Assembly (NCBI GenBank): GCA_946621465.1
Contig: CAMOOO010000001.1
Span: forward strand, 820,386-884,385
Reading direction: 5' to 3'
Source of the DNA: an uncultured Clostridia bacterium
Lineage (GTDB): Bacteria > Bacillota > Clostridia > Christensenellales > DTU072
DNA: 64,000 nucleotides
The notes under the pieces are model-generated. The model was not told the origin of the DNA, did not search any database, and saw only the letters and a list, made by a program, of their open reading frames with translations. Shown here piece by piece: positions 17,323-26,524 of the stretch (the first letter of the stretch is position 1; each line of letters opens with the position of its first letter). Both the position numbers and the translations under genes were made by a program.

Positions 17323-18395
17323 AGCAGCCGCTCCTTATAGTATCCGGCAAGTTTAGGCGCTTCCTTTTTTATATCGTATCCGTTTTCCTGCAACGCGCGG
17401 TGGCAGGCTACCCCTTTTAACGCGCTTGCGGCGAGCATGGCTTCCGCCCAGACCCTTTCGTCGCTGACCGAGCAAAACCGACATACGCCCCCCAAAGACA
17501 CCTCGGGAGTGATTCGGTCGGATAGTAGGCACGGTAGTCCCATTGCCTGCGCCTCGACGGCAACCAAAGGTAGCCCCTCGAATAGAGAAGGCAGGGTGAA
17601 TACGTCCATGACTGCGTAGTATTCTTCCACCCGTTTACTTTCCGGCATGATAAGGACGTTGCCTGTCAAATCGTATTCTTCAATCAAGCTCTCGATTTCC
17701 CTTTTCTTACTGCCGCTTCCTACGAGTAAAAGCGCGCAATCGGGTTCTTTTGCCACGACGTATGCGAAAGCGCGGAGCAAGAAAGGAACGTTCTTTTGCC
17801 GCTCGAATCTCCCGACGAACCCGTATACGAAACGCCCGTCCAATCCCATTTTTTTACGTAGCGTCGCCCTGTTCTTTTGCGGAACGAAACGCTCCAGGTC
17901 AATAGCGTTATGAAGTACCGTTGCCGAAACAGGTCCGAACAGCCATAGGCAGCTCCTTTCGCTACACCCCATCCTATCGGTAGCAAAGCACCTGGTCGGA
18001 TAGCGAAGCAGTTCTTTTATCGCCGCCCGGTACCCTTCCTGTCTGTCGGTCGTAGAGTGGGCGTGACAGATACGTACCCCGACGCCGGCGTTCTTTGCAG
18101 CAATAAGCCCGACAAGGGACAACGTAGTCATGTGAACGTGGGCTATGTCGTAGCCGACAAGAAGGTCGCTCAGAAAGTCCACCGCCGCCCCGAATCGAAA
18201 CACCTTCGGAAAATAGATGACCTCGCCGCCCATAGAACGTATTTCCTCATCGTAGTCCGACGGACCGTAGGTAAAAAAATCAAAGGTAACGTCGGTTGGC
18301 ATATTGCGGTAATAATTCATAAGGCAACTTATCACGCCTCCGCAGGTGGAATCACCCACAATCTGCGCTACGCGAATTTTTTTTATTTCTTCCAT
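17319..18395 (-). CDS. Glycosyltransferase, GT4 (GT-B fold)
   Basis: 358 residues. The start is the ATG at 18395 with GGGAGGAG just upstream, giving MEEIKKIRVAQIVGDS; an in-frame ATG at 18437 lies within the preceding gene and adds 14 unlikely residues. The C-terminal domain has GFVGRFERQKNVPFLLRAF and the E-x7-E motif FEGLPLVAVEAQAMG of retaining GT4 enzymes. It probably adds a hexose from a nucleotide sugar to the growing chain in the cytoplasm. Overlaps the GlfT2-like gene by 13 bases. Confidence 0.92.
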   Translation of the reverse strand: MEEIKKIRVAQIVGDSTCGGVISCLMNYYRNMPTDVTFDFFTYGPSDYDEEIRSMGGEVIYFPKVFRFGAAVDFLSDLLVGYDIAHVHMTTLSLVGLIAAKNAGVGVRICHAHSTTDRQEGYRAAIKELLRYPTRCFATDRMGCSERSCLWLFGPVSATVLHNAIDLERFVPQKNRATLRKKMGLDGRFVYGFVGRFERQKNVPFLLRAFAYVVAKEPDCALLLVGSGSKKREIESLIEEYDLTGNVLIMPESKRVEEYYAVMDVFTLPSLFEGLPLVAVEAQAMGLPCLLSDRITPEVSLGGVCRFCSVSDERVWAEAMLAASALKGVACHRALQENGYDIKKEAPKLAGYYKERLL

Positions 18396-20014
18396 TTCTC
18401 CTCCCAGTATTCCAAAGTCATTAAATAAGGAGCCCATTCTCTATATTCCTTACATTTTCTCCTGTATGAAAAAAACAGTTTTACAGCCATTTTCATTAGT
18501 TGCCACGACGTGGAAATAATTTTACTTCTATCTTGCTCGGTAATAAATCCCGTTTGCGTATAAGGGTTATACTGCACCGTTTTTTTGGCTCCGAAAAAGT
18601 CCCTCGGCGGACAATCGGTACTATTAACTATCCGCGTTCGTCCTTCCTTTTCGTACAAAAAGGTAGGCAATAATTGTCCATTCAGCGTTACCACCTGCCA
18701 CAACTTACTGCGCCTTTTAGCGTGTCCTATCTTCCTTAGGTCATACCCCATTTCTTCCAGTTCCGCTTTGCTAAGTGGCTTTGGCTGGGTGGAAAGAATG
18801 GCGGCGTTCAACATTTCTCCGTCCACTTCCGCAAGGTAGATCGGACCTTTTAAAAAGTCCTCGTACCCTTTTAAAATGTAGGGAATGACAAAGTACCGCT
18901 GTTGCACCAATTGCAGAGCGACCGAGCGAAGGAGCTTTTTCAGCGCCGCCTTTTTCTCCCTCGTCAGGCAATCGACGATCAGTTCGTTGCGCTTGATATA
19001 GTATTCCAGCGCAGGCGAATACTTCCTTTCAAAAGAGGTATGCCACACCCCGACGCCCGACGGAAACGCCCACTTCAGTCCGGAACGAATGCCGTACTCG
19101 ACGTCGTCGTTTTTTATAAAAAGGGGCAAGGGGTAGCCGACTTTCTCGATCGCGCTAACAGGCAGGCAACAGCACCACCAAGCGGCGTAGTCGGCGTCAA
19201 TATGTCCTGCGTTTGCTACCAATCCTTTCGTTGTAGACAGGTCTATCCCCCTTTTCAGTCCGCGCAGTCTGTCGCCGTCCCATTTTCCGCCCAATTCATA
19301 CTGGACAGTCGGTTGCTCCTCAATAAGCATTGACGACCCTATCCCGGTTGCGTCCGGGTCTTTCAGATAGGTTAGAAAGGACACTATACGCTTTATCGAC
19401 TCTGTTTCAAAAGTAATATCGTCGTCCATAAGAAGGAGGTGCGTGAACTTTTTTTCCCTAGCTACTTCCGCCATGCCTCGGCAAAAGCCGCCGCTTCCGC
19501 CAAAGTTCCGCGAGGGGATAAGGTTGGCTCCCGGAAGGTCCCCTTCTTCCAACGTTCTCCCGTTATCTACGACGTACACTCCTGCGATCCCTTTATCGCA
19601 ACCGACCAGTTTTTCGACGTTCCTTTTTACGTACTCCTCTCTGTGATAGGTGCAAATAACGACGGCAACGGAGACCTTATTTTTTTGAGGCTCCGCAACG
19701 TAGTAGCCGCCACCCGTCACCTTTCCGCTTGTTCGGACGGTCAAATAAAGCATGCCCTTTTCGGGCAGGGGAAACTCTATCTCCACCCTACCCGTTCCTT
19801 TCTTGCTTGCAAGAAGACGCGCGCTACCGAAAAGGTGCCAAAGAAATAGTTCGCTCTCCCCCGTCGTTTCTATCCTCGCCGTCAACCGGCGTATATCGGT
19901 AAACAATGCTATCTCCTCGCAGGACAACGCGCCGAAATAACTACAAAAAGATAGGCCGTCCCCTTTAACGTAGAGCGGACCGTCTTTCAGAATAAGCTCG
20001 GCTAAACGATTCAT
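18383..20014 (-). CDS. GlfT2-like galactofuranosyltransferase
   Basis: 543 residues. Architecture matches GlfT2: an N-terminal beta-sandwich (about 1-130), a GT-A domain starting at VSVAVVICTYHREEYVKRN (~135), the metal-binding LLMDDDI, the catalytic-loop-like FIKNDDVEYGIR and a following WHTSF histidine, then a long helical C-terminal part. GlfT enzymes use UDP-galactofuranose, and glf lies in the same operon, so the assignment is mutually supported. The start lies 50 bases inside the end of the preceding GT2 gene, with GGGGGTG upstream of the ATG. Confidence 0.82.
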   Translation of the reverse strand: MNRLAELILKDGPLYVKGDGLSFCSYFGALSCEEIALFTDIRRLTARIETTGESELFLWHLFGSARLLASKKGTGRVEIEFPLPEKGMLYLTVRTSGKVTGGGYYVAEPQKNKVSVAVVICTYHREEYVKRNVEKLVGCDKGIAGVYVVDNGRTLEEGDLPGANLIPSRNFGGSGGFCRGMAEVAREKKFTHLLLMDDDITFETESIKRIVSFLTYLKDPDATGIGSSMLIEEQPTVQYELGGKWDGDRLRGLKRGIDLSTTKGLVANAGHIDADYAAWWCCCLPVSAIEKVGYPLPLFIKNDDVEYGIRSGLKWAFPSGVGVWHTSFERKYSPALEYYIKRNELIVDCLTREKKAALKKLLRSVALQLVQQRYFVIPYILKGYEDFLKGPIYLAEVDGEMLNAAILSTQPKPLSKAELEEMGYDLRKIGHAKRRSKLWQVVTLNGQLLPTFLYEKEGRTRIVNSTDCPPRDFFGAKKTVQYNPYTQTGFITEQDRSKIISTSWQLMKMAVKLFFSYRRKCKEYREWAPYLMTLEYWEEKWKK

Positions 20015-20927
20015 CTGACACCCCCTTTGCTTTTATATATAATCCACATAATAATTTTGAACGAAGCACCCTTGATTTAAGCCGGTTTTTTACGCTTTCC
20101 GCAGCGACGCGGTACTTGCGCACAATCGCGCCCACCATAGCAATCGTCTCCCCGTCCGCCGCGCCTTTTACCGCAAAATCAAACGCCCACTCCCCCAGTA
20201 ATTTTCTCTTTGACAAGGGTAGGGATGGGTACTTGATTGCGTCAAACACGTTGTCCACTATGGCGATATGGTTTAACGCGTCCCTTTTCCCTTCCGCCCC
20301 TTTCATCGCGCTTTCCCTTTCAAGGTAGTGATACCTGTAAATTATATCCGAGGAAAAAGCCACTTTGTCGGCGTTCAAAAAGACCTGCATCTGGAAACTC
20401 ATATCTTCCCCCACCGTCAGACCCTTAGGGAACCTGATACCCTTTTCCGCCAAAAACCGCCTGGAAAAAATACCGTTCCAGACGTACGGCTTATTGTAGT
20501 CACGAAGCATTTGCGGCAGGGGTTTAGTAATAACTTCGTCCGATAAAGTGATATCGGCAAGGCGCCGCCTGATATGGTGATTTATTACCTCTGCGCTAAA
20601 ATAAATGCAGTCCGCCTCTTTATTGCAACGGCGTATACCTTCTATTGCCCCGGGGGCAACTTCATCATCGCCGTCGACAAACCAGACCCACTCGCCTTTT
20701 GCCCTGTCCAGTCCGGTATTTCTTGCCGCCGACACCCCCCCGACCGAACGAAGGACGATAACACCCGGCGTTTGTTCCAAAATGGAGACCGTATCGTCCT
20801 TACTTCCATCGTCAACGCAGATAACTTCGACGCCTTCGCCATTCTGCAACATAATTGACTGTAAGCATCGCTGAATATAGCCGGACAGGTCCTTGCAAGG
20901 GATGATAATGGATAAAAACAGGCTCAT
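19965..20927 (-). CDS. Glycosyltransferase, GT2 (GT-A fold)
   Basis: 320 residues. SIIIPCKDLSGYIQRCLQSI, EVICVDDGSKDDT, SAARNTGLDRAKGEWVWFVDGDDE are the family hallmarks, including the DGDDE metal-binding motif. An inverting transferase for the polymer repeat unit; sugar unknown. The last ~16 codons overlap the GlfT2-like gene in another frame, the longest overlap in the operon. Start overlaps the GT8-TagF gene by 4 bases. Confidence 0.93.
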   Translation of the reverse strand: MSLFLSIIIPCKDLSGYIQRCLQSIMLQNGEGVEVICVDDGSKDDTVSILEQTPGVIVLRSVGGVSAARNTGLDRAKGEWVWFVDGDDEVAPGAIEGIRRCNKEADCIYFSAEVINHHIRRRLADITLSDEVITKPLPQMLRDYNKPYVWNGIFSRRFLAEKGIRFPKGLTVGEDMSFQMQVFLNADKVAFSSDIIYRYHYLERESAMKGAEGKRDALNHIAIVDNVFDAIKYPSLPLSKRKLLGEWAFDFAVKGAADGETIAMVGAIVRKYRVAAESVKNRLKSRVLRSKLLCGLYIKAKGVSDESFSRAYSERRSALR

Positions 20928-23398
20928 TCTTCCCCCCTTAGCAATTCCCGTATTGCTTCGTACACCCGTTTACAATTGCCTTCGTTGCCGAAAGCGTAAA
21001 AGGAGGATATCCTTTGTTCGTACTTTTCCTCTATCTCGCAACCGCTGTCTATTCCTTTAATAACGGCGTCCACCACCCCATCTACTGTGGTACAGACCGC
21101 TCCGAAACCGTCCTTTTCGTAATCGAAGTACCCTTTTTCGTAGGTGTGCGAGCGGAAAAACTCCTCTTTGTCAAACTGGAAATAGACGATGGGCTTTTTT
21201 AAAATGGAGAATTCAAAGGTGTTAGACGAATAATCGGACACCATAAACGCGCTCTCGGAAAAGAGGTCGGCATAGGAGCGGTTTTTTCTTCCGACAATTT
21301 CCAATCCGGGGATATCTTCAAAAAAAGGTATGGTCTTTTCCATTTTGTCGTGGGGAACGAAAAGCAGTCTGTACCCTGCCTTTTTTACCCTTTCCCACAA
21401 TCGACTGTCGGACAGCAGGGCATGGTATTTTTTATAGTATTCCGATTCGGTAAAGCTGTCGATCGGCTCCCCCGTTTCCGTATCTTTTAATAAATACCTC
21501 CGCCACGTCGGCGACACTACTATCACCTTTTCTTTGCCCTCTTTCAATAGGTCGTGGCGAGGAAAGCCTGTCAGCTTCGCCACCGTTTTATCACAGCCGT
21601 AATTGGGGTTATTAAGGATGCTCGCTTGCTCCGGATATGCCGCCGTAATAAATAGATCGAACCCCTGATTGTACCTTGAATAAAGGTGAGAAACGTCGTC
21701 TTTGGTCACGCCGTGTTGCAAAAAAACTTTCTTCTTTTTATACAAAATATCCTTTACGGCGTTTTCCCAAAATGCCGAAAAAAGGGAATAGTCCGTTTGG
21801 GAAAGCGCAACGCCCCGGGCGTGAAGAAGGAGTATTTTGTGCCTCGTTGTCTGCATTCCTACCACCTTTCCGTACTTTCTTAGTCTGCGATAGTCGTCCG
21901 CCTTTTTGTCAATGATAAAATAGGGACGCATTTCCTTTTTGGGGACCTTTTTACTAACGTAACGAAAAAGTGCCTCGCCGTTGTCCCCGGCGACGTTCGG
22001 TCTGTCCGAAAACAGCCAGATGTTTTTGGGAAACGCCCACCTCGTCAGAAAATAAAACCACCGCGCAGGAATGGTCTTTTTGTCCCGTTTGTCCGACTGC
22101 GCCAGCTGCCAAAGATACTTTATCTCAAAAATCGCTCTCCTTATAAAGGAGCTTTTTTTCAAGATAAGCCCTTTCTTTTCCCGATAGATAAGAAAGTCGT
22201 TCCGGTAGGAAAAATAGGAACGGGAATGTCCGTTGAGCGGAAAGGAACGCCCGTACTCGAACATCCTACTCTTTCCGTTCTCCGTAAGATAGATCGTCGC
22301 TCCCTTCCCTGTTATCTCTTCCCTTTTTACCTCGAAGCGGTATACGGACTTCGTCACCAGAACGTCGTTTGCGACGGTGTTTATTTTGTGGACGAATTCC
22401 GGCATAAGGACGTTGCCGTTACATATCACGCCGAAACATTCCTTTTTTACCGTGGAGACGGAACAGGTAAAGAGTAACCCCGTTTTCGTCACGCGCAAAA
22501 ACTCGAATTTATATTTAGTAAGGTCCCCGTTCTTTTTATGAAGGTCGGCAGATAGTTCGCCGTAAAATGGGCTTTCTGCGGCGTATTCCCAAAACTTTTC
22601 CGCGCGCATAATAGCGGTATAATGCCACGGTTTTTTGTCCCCGGTAAAGTGCAGGACGGATATTTTTTGGGCGGCGCGGAAATATTCCTCTCTTTCGCCG
22701 GGCAGCAGTCGTAATTCGCTTCTCGCCGTCTTTTCCAACCTTTCAAAGTGCCATAAATAGTTCCATTCAATCGGAAGATACTTTATTCTTCCCGAGCATA
22801 CCAAATTAATCAGGTCCTGATCGGGGTAAAGTAGTTGCCCCCGGTTACTTAGTTCGGAAAAGAACTTTTGCCGGACGTTCTCCTCCCTGAACAGGCGGCA
22901 GTTTATGACCATAACACCGGAGTTGACGTAGAGGTGCGGATTGAGTTTCAACCTTTCTTTTACGTACCTGTACATCTTTTTGTGCATGGGATTTCTGCAG
23001 GCGGCAACGTAGTCGTCCCCCAGTTCAACGTCGTATAAATCCGCAAGGTTGCCTAAAATAACGGTGTCTGCGTCGAGATAAATCGCCCTATCATACTCGG
23101 ACAAGACGTCGGCAATCAATATGCGGTAATACATTTCCCGACTGAAATACCCGTGCGTGTACAGTTCTCCGCGGACCTTTTCTATCCTGTCCGTCACGTC
23201 CAGGCAGGTAACGGTAACGACGTCGTTTGACCTTGTTAGTTTATTTACCGTGCCTTCAGTCAGCCCCGTATGGAAGACGTAGACGTCGAACTTGCCCTTT
23301 CCGTTTTTTTCCAGCGAACGGATGCTCACGTCCACATAGGGCGCGTAATTATCGTTGACCGCATATACAACGGGTATTCCCCGAATAGTTGTCGTCAT
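20924..23398 (-). CDS. GT8 glycosyltransferase fused to CDP-glycerol glycerophosphotransferase
   Basis: 824 residues with two catalytic parts. Residues 1-280 form a GT8 domain: PVVYAVNDNYAPYVDVSIRS, the metal-binding YLDADTVI, and PDQDLIN. About 450-824 is TagF-like: LFSDRPNVAGDNGEALFRY, KKVFLQHGVTKDD, VVSPTWRRYL, and a final VSDYSSNTFEFSILKKP. Such C-terminal domains transfer glycerol phosphate (or another polyol phosphate) from CDP-glycerol. The fusion suggests one protein that adds a hexose and decorates or extends with glycerol phosphate. Starts directly at the glf stop codon. I see no tagD-like cytidylyltransferase in the window. Confidence 0.85.
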   Translation of the reverse strand: MTTTIRGIPVVYAVNDNYAPYVDVSIRSLEKNGKGKFDVYVFHTGLTEGTVNKLTRSNDVVTVTCLDVTDRIEKVRGELYTHGYFSREMYYRILIADVLSEYDRAIYLDADTVILGNLADLYDVELGDDYVAACRNPMHKKMYRYVKERLKLNPHLYVNSGVMVINCRLFREENVRQKFFSELSNRGQLLYPDQDLINLVCSGRIKYLPIEWNYLWHFERLEKTARSELRLLPGEREEYFRAAQKISVLHFTGDKKPWHYTAIMRAEKFWEYAAESPFYGELSADLHKKNGDLTKYKFEFLRVTKTGLLFTCSVSTVKKECFGVICNGNVLMPEFVHKINTVANDVLVTKSVYRFEVKREEITGKGATIYLTENGKSRMFEYGRSFPLNGHSRSYFSYRNDFLIYREKKGLILKKSSFIRRAIFEIKYLWQLAQSDKRDKKTIPARWFYFLTRWAFPKNIWLFSDRPNVAGDNGEALFRYVSKKVPKKEMRPYFIIDKKADDYRRLRKYGKVVGMQTTRHKILLLHARGVALSQTDYSLFSAFWENAVKDILYKKKKVFLQHGVTKDDVSHLYSRYNQGFDLFITAAYPEQASILNNPNYGCDKTVAKLTGFPRHDLLKEGKEKVIVVSPTWRRYLLKDTETGEPIDSFTESEYYKKYHALLSDSRLWERVKKAGYRLLFVPHDKMEKTIPFFEDIPGLEIVGRKNRSYADLFSESAFMVSDYSSNTFEFSILKKPIVYFQFDKEEFFRSHTYEKGYFDYEKDGFGAVCTTVDGVVDAVIKGIDSGCEIEEKYEQRISSFYAFGNEGNCKRVYEAIRELLRGEE

Positions 23399-24517
23399 TT
23401 ATTCTCCTCTATTTGACAGTTCTTTTTTCCCCAGGTCAAGCGCAAGCCGTATTACCCTGTCCATGTCGTAATACCGGTATGCCCCCAGTCTTCCGCCGAA
23501 AATAACGTCCGTACGGGAGCGAGCGAGATCGGCGTACCTACGGTACAAGGCAGTATTCCTTTTGTCGCCGATTGGGTAGTACGGCTCCATTCCCTCTTTC
23601 CACTCGGCAGGGTACTCGAAGCTGATTACAGTCCTGTCCTGCGTCCCGAACTCGAAGTGTTTGTGTTCAATAATCCTCGTATAGGGCGCGTGGCGGTCGG
23701 TGTAGTTGATTACCGCCACACCTTGATAGTTTGGCTGATTTATCGTTTTTGTTTCAAAAAAAAGGGAACGATATTGCAGTTTCCCGTAGACGTACCCGAA
23801 AAACCGGTCGATCATCCCGGTATAGACCGTTTTCTTTGCGTAGAAATCCCCCTCCTTGCAATCAAAATAATCGACCCCGGTGATAACGTCGACGTCTTTT
23901 AGCATTTTCTCCACCATGGGGGTATATCCGCCGATAGGCACCCCCTGATAGCGGTCGGTAAAATAGTTATTGTCGAAGGTAAACCTGCACGGCAGCCGCT
24001 TGATAATGCTCGCCGGAAGGTCGATGCACTTTCGCCCCCACTGCTTTTCCGTATACCCTTTGACGAACCTTTCGTAGACGTCCGGACCGACCAAGATAAG
24101 CGCCTGTTCTTCTAAATTTTTCGGCTCGGCGATATTCAACTGAGCTATCTGACTTGCCAATTTTTTTTGGGCTTCTTCCGGCGTTGCCGTCCCCCAAAGC
24201 CGATAAAAGGTATTCATATTAAAAGGAAGATTCCACAGCTCCCCTCGGTAAGAAGCCAGCGGACTGTTGACAAAATTATTAAACTCGGCAAAGCGCCTGA
24301 CGAACGCCCACACATCCTTATCCGACGTGTGAAAGATATGCGGTCCGTACCTGTGGACGTTGATTCCGTCTATCGTTTCGGTATAGGCGTTGCCCCCGAT
24401 ATGGTTTCTTTTTTCCATTACGAGGACCTTTTTTCCCTTTTCCGCCATAACAAATGCAAACGTCGCTCCGAAGAGTCCGCTCCCTACCACCAAATAATCG
24501 TATTGCTTTTTTGCCAT
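23399..24517 (-). CDS. glf: UDP-galactopyranose mutase
   Basis: 372 residues, normal for bacterial UGM. FAD-binding start YDYLVVGSGLFGATFAFVMAEKGK, then MEKRNHIGGNAY, INVHRYGPHIFHTSDK, and the mobile-loop region GYTEKQWGRKCIDLPASIIKRLP. It converts UDP-Galp to UDP-Galf, which implies a galactofuranose-containing polymer. First gene of the cluster; the upstream ribosome binding site is poor (GGGAT at a distance). Confidence 0.97.
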   Translation of the reverse strand: MAKKQYDYLVVGSGLFGATFAFVMAEKGKKVLVMEKRNHIGGNAYTETIDGINVHRYGPHIFHTSDKDVWAFVRRFAEFNNFVNSPLASYRGELWNLPFNMNTFYRLWGTATPEEAQKKLASQIAQLNIAEPKNLEEQALILVGPDVYERFVKGYTEKQWGRKCIDLPASIIKRLPCRFTFDNNYFTDRYQGVPIGGYTPMVEKMLKDVDVITGVDYFDCKEGDFYAKKTVYTGMIDRFFGYVYGKLQYRSLFFETKTINQPNYQGVAVINYTDRHAPYTRIIEHKHFEFGTQDRTVISFEYPAEWKEGMEPYYPIGDKRNTALYRRYADLARSRTDVIFGGRLGAYRYYDMDRVIRLALDLGKKELSNRGE

Positions 24518-24569
24518 GTTTAATTTTCGATCCCGTTCTTATTTTTCCCATTCGTCCGCGGTCTAAGAC

Positions 24570-24646
24570 AAAAAAGCCGTTATTTTTTTGCGGCAAAATA
24601 ATAATAAAAAAGCTCCCCGTCGGTTTACCCGAAAAGGAGCTTTTTT
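24570..24646 (-). terminator. Two successive terminator-like hairpins upstream of glf
   Basis: Reading the minus strand, AAAAAAGCTCC...GGAGCTTTTTT (24606-24646) is a strong terminator for the DUF4097 operon. It is followed by a weaker GCCG...CGGC stem with six T (24570-24598). No convincing sigma-A promoter is visible between the first hairpin and glf, so read-through or antitermination is possible. Confidence 0.7.
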
Positions 24647-24670
24647 GCCGATTGCTATTACAGAATAATT

Positions 24671-25561
24671 TTATTTACTGAACGATAGCTCGATATCTCC
24701 CGTCGAAACGGTGACGCTGACGGTCTTTTCTCCGCCGACGTAAGAAGAGACGTTGCTTTTACCGGTGGACGCGGAATAGGTGTAGGTATAGTCCTCTTTC
24801 TTTCCTTCCATCGTCAGTTCGACGTCCCCCGTCGAAGTTTCCACTTTGGTCTCCGTTGCGTCTATAGGTCCGGCGCACTCGACGTCTCCCGTGCTTGCGG
24901 TAAGGCGAAGAACGCTTGTTTTTATGGGCGCGCTGATTACCATTCTTCCGGTAGTAACGGTCATAGAGACGCTCGGCGCGTTGATAGTCCCCTCGCATTG
25001 CAGTCTGCCCGTGCTTGTTTCTAAAGTAACCTCTCCTGCGCAAGTTACGTTTCCGGAAACTTGCAACCTGCCCGTACTTGTTTGCAAGGATAATTTGGTT
25101 AAGCTGATCTCATCCCCCTTTTCCCCGAAAGTCAGCTTTCCGGTGCTTGTTTGTAAGGTGACCGCCATGACTTTTTCTTTGGGGACTTTTACCACCACTT
25201 TTGCGCCGATGGTCGTGGTAAAGAAGGAAGGATAGTTCTTTTCCTTTACCGTCAAAACGCCGTTTGTCACGGTGCATTCATAGTCGGTTACAACGCTTCC
25301 CTTTTTGTTTAGTACGGTGCAATAGTCTACGGTGATGCTTTCTCCGTCTACTTGACAATAAATTATCTCAATGGTCCCGGACTGGATGTTAACGCCGCTT
25401 ATCCCCTCCGCCTCGACGGAATAGGTCTTTTGTTCCAGTTCCGTTCCGGCGATCTCACTGAAGTCCCAATTGTTTTTCGACATCGTCGCAACGAATATCG
25501 CGCCCCCCGCAACGAGGAGACAAGCACCTATGATGGCAATAATAAGTAACGCTTTTTTCAT
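24671..25561 (-). CDS. DUF4097 family beta-strand repeat protein
   Basis: 296 residues. One N-terminal membrane anchor (about 4-27), then a chain of short beta repeats. The tripeptide STG recurs about eight times (LQTSTGKL, LQTSTGRL, LETSTGRL, LTASTGDV, VETSTGDV, YSASTGK, VSTGDI) every 20-30 residues, as expected for the single-stranded beta-helix-like DUF4097 fold. Exposed on the outer face. The role is unknown. Encoded two bases after a DUF1700 gene and under a PadR regulator, the common clostridial trio, often linked to cell-envelope stress. Confidence 0.85.
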   Translation of the reverse strand: MKKALLIIAIIGACLLVAGGAIFVATMSKNNWDFSEIAGTELEQKTYSVEAEGISGVNIQSGTIEIIYCQVDGESITVDYCTVLNKKGSVVTDYECTVTNGVLTVKEKNYPSFFTTTIGAKVVVKVPKEKVMAVTLQTSTGKLTFGEKGDEISLTKLSLQTSTGRLQVSGNVTCAGEVTLETSTGRLQCEGTINAPSVSMTVTTGRMVISAPIKTSVLRLTASTGDVECAGPIDATETKVETSTGDVELTMEGKKEDYTYTYSASTGKSNVSSYVGGEKTVSVTVSTGDIELSFSK

Positions 25562-25563
25562 GT

Positions 25564-26106
25564 TTACCTCCGCTTGTAGATGGCCCGAATAAATTTCCCA
25601 AAAAGGATGGCCGCATATTTAGTAACAAGGGCAAACCCGACGAAAAGGAGCAATCCGACGCCGCTTGCCGCTATGCCAAGTCCGATGCCGGCAATGCCGA
25701 TCGTTCCGCCGCCGATATAAATGGGATACCCTATCGCAAAGGCGATTCCGCCAAGGCTCGCCGCAACGCCCACCAGGCTGCAAGCACCCATTGCCACAAT
25801 AACGGAAATAAGTACCGCCGAAAGTGGCACTACCAAAATAATGGTGAAAAAAATAAGTCCGATTACTTCCGCAAAGGAGTACCCGCCCTTTTTCCTCGTA
25901 GTCGGCTGCGTTTCTCTATCCGCCAAAACGGACCTCGCACAACTTTCCGGCGAGCCGAGTTCGGCAATTATCTTTTCTTCCGACTTGCCGTTAAAGGACA
26001 TTTCATCGCGCATCTCACGATAGTATTCCAGCGCACGATCCCGTTCGTCACGCGAGAGCGAATGCAGTCGACTCTTCAGCCTGCGCTCCCATTTTTTATA
26101 GGTCAT
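25564..26106 (-). CDS. DUF1700 family membrane protein
   Basis: 180 residues. A charged N-terminus with LSRDERDRALEYYREMRDEM and a helical IIAELGSPESCARSVL motif (typical of DUF1700/HAAS proteins) is followed by two or three glycine-rich hydrophobic stretches. Probably a membrane partner of the PadR regulator; the HAAS-type N-terminus is thought to mediate interaction. Overlaps padR by 11 bases. Confidence 0.85.
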   Translation of the reverse strand: MTYKKWERRLKSRLHSLSRDERDRALEYYREMRDEMSFNGKSEEKIIAELGSPESCARSVLADRETQPTTRKKGGYSFAEVIGLIFFTIILVVPLSAVLISVIVAMGACSLVGVAASLGGIAFAIGYPIYIGGGTIGIAGIGLGIAASGVGLLLFVGFALVTKYAAILFGKFIRAIYKRR

Positions 26107-26416
26107 AACTTTTACCTCGCAATATGAATTTTTTTATCCTGTCAAATTCCGACATGGAATCAATAAAGTCTTTTACTTTTTCTCTCCCGATCGGCGTAAT
26201 GGAAAAATACCGTCTGAGCCGTCCGTTATATTCCACGTTCCTGGTCGTCACCGCTCCGCTCTGTTCCAGCCGCCGAAGAATGGGATAGAGGGTAGATTCG
26301 GAAATGACGACGTACGGCTCCAGATCGGAAATGATCTTATACCCGTACGACTCCTCTCTTTCGATCGCAGAAAGTACGCATATCTCCAGCAATCCTTTTT
26401 TTAACTGCGCGTCCAT
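26096..26416 (-). CDS. PadR family transcriptional regulator
   Basis: 106 residues, the short PadR-s2 type. Winged helix with LLEICVLSAIEREESYGYKII, ESTLYPILRRLEQSGAV and a C-terminal dimerisation helix. First gene of the padR-DUF1700-DUF4097 operon, so probably an autorepressor. GGAG precedes the ATG. A consensus promoter lies 33 bases upstream, flanked by ATACT / AGTAT inverted half-sites (26430-26434, 26463-26467) that could be its operator. Confidence 0.92.
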   Translation of the reverse strand: MDAQLKKGLLEICVLSAIEREESYGYKIISDLEPYVVISESTLYPILRRLEQSGAVTTRNVEYNGRLRRYFSITPIGREKVKDFIDSMSEFDRIKKFILRGKSYDL

Positions 26417-26448
26417 CTTCTCCTCTCATATACTGTTCTTTATATCAT

Positions 26449-26477
26449 ATTATACATTGCATAGTATTGGTTGTCAA
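26449..26477 (-). promoter_or_regulatory. Consensus promoter of the padR operon
   Basis: Minus strand TTGACA (26472-26477), 17-base spacer, TATAAT (26449-26454): perfect in both hexamers, as expected for a promoter held down by a repressor. The -35 touches the arm of the aroQ terminator. Confidence 0.88.
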
Positions 26478-26508
26478 GAATACCGACGCTTGTTCGGTAT
26501 TCTTTTAT
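26476..26508. terminator. Hairpin at the end of the aro operon
   Basis: AAGAATACCGA, 7-base loop, TCGGTATTCTT. It lies 20 bases after the aroQ stop on the minus strand. The T-rich tail is better on the plus strand, so efficiency on the minus strand is uncertain. Confidence 0.6.
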
Positions 26509-26524
26509 AATTTAAATGAGGTTA

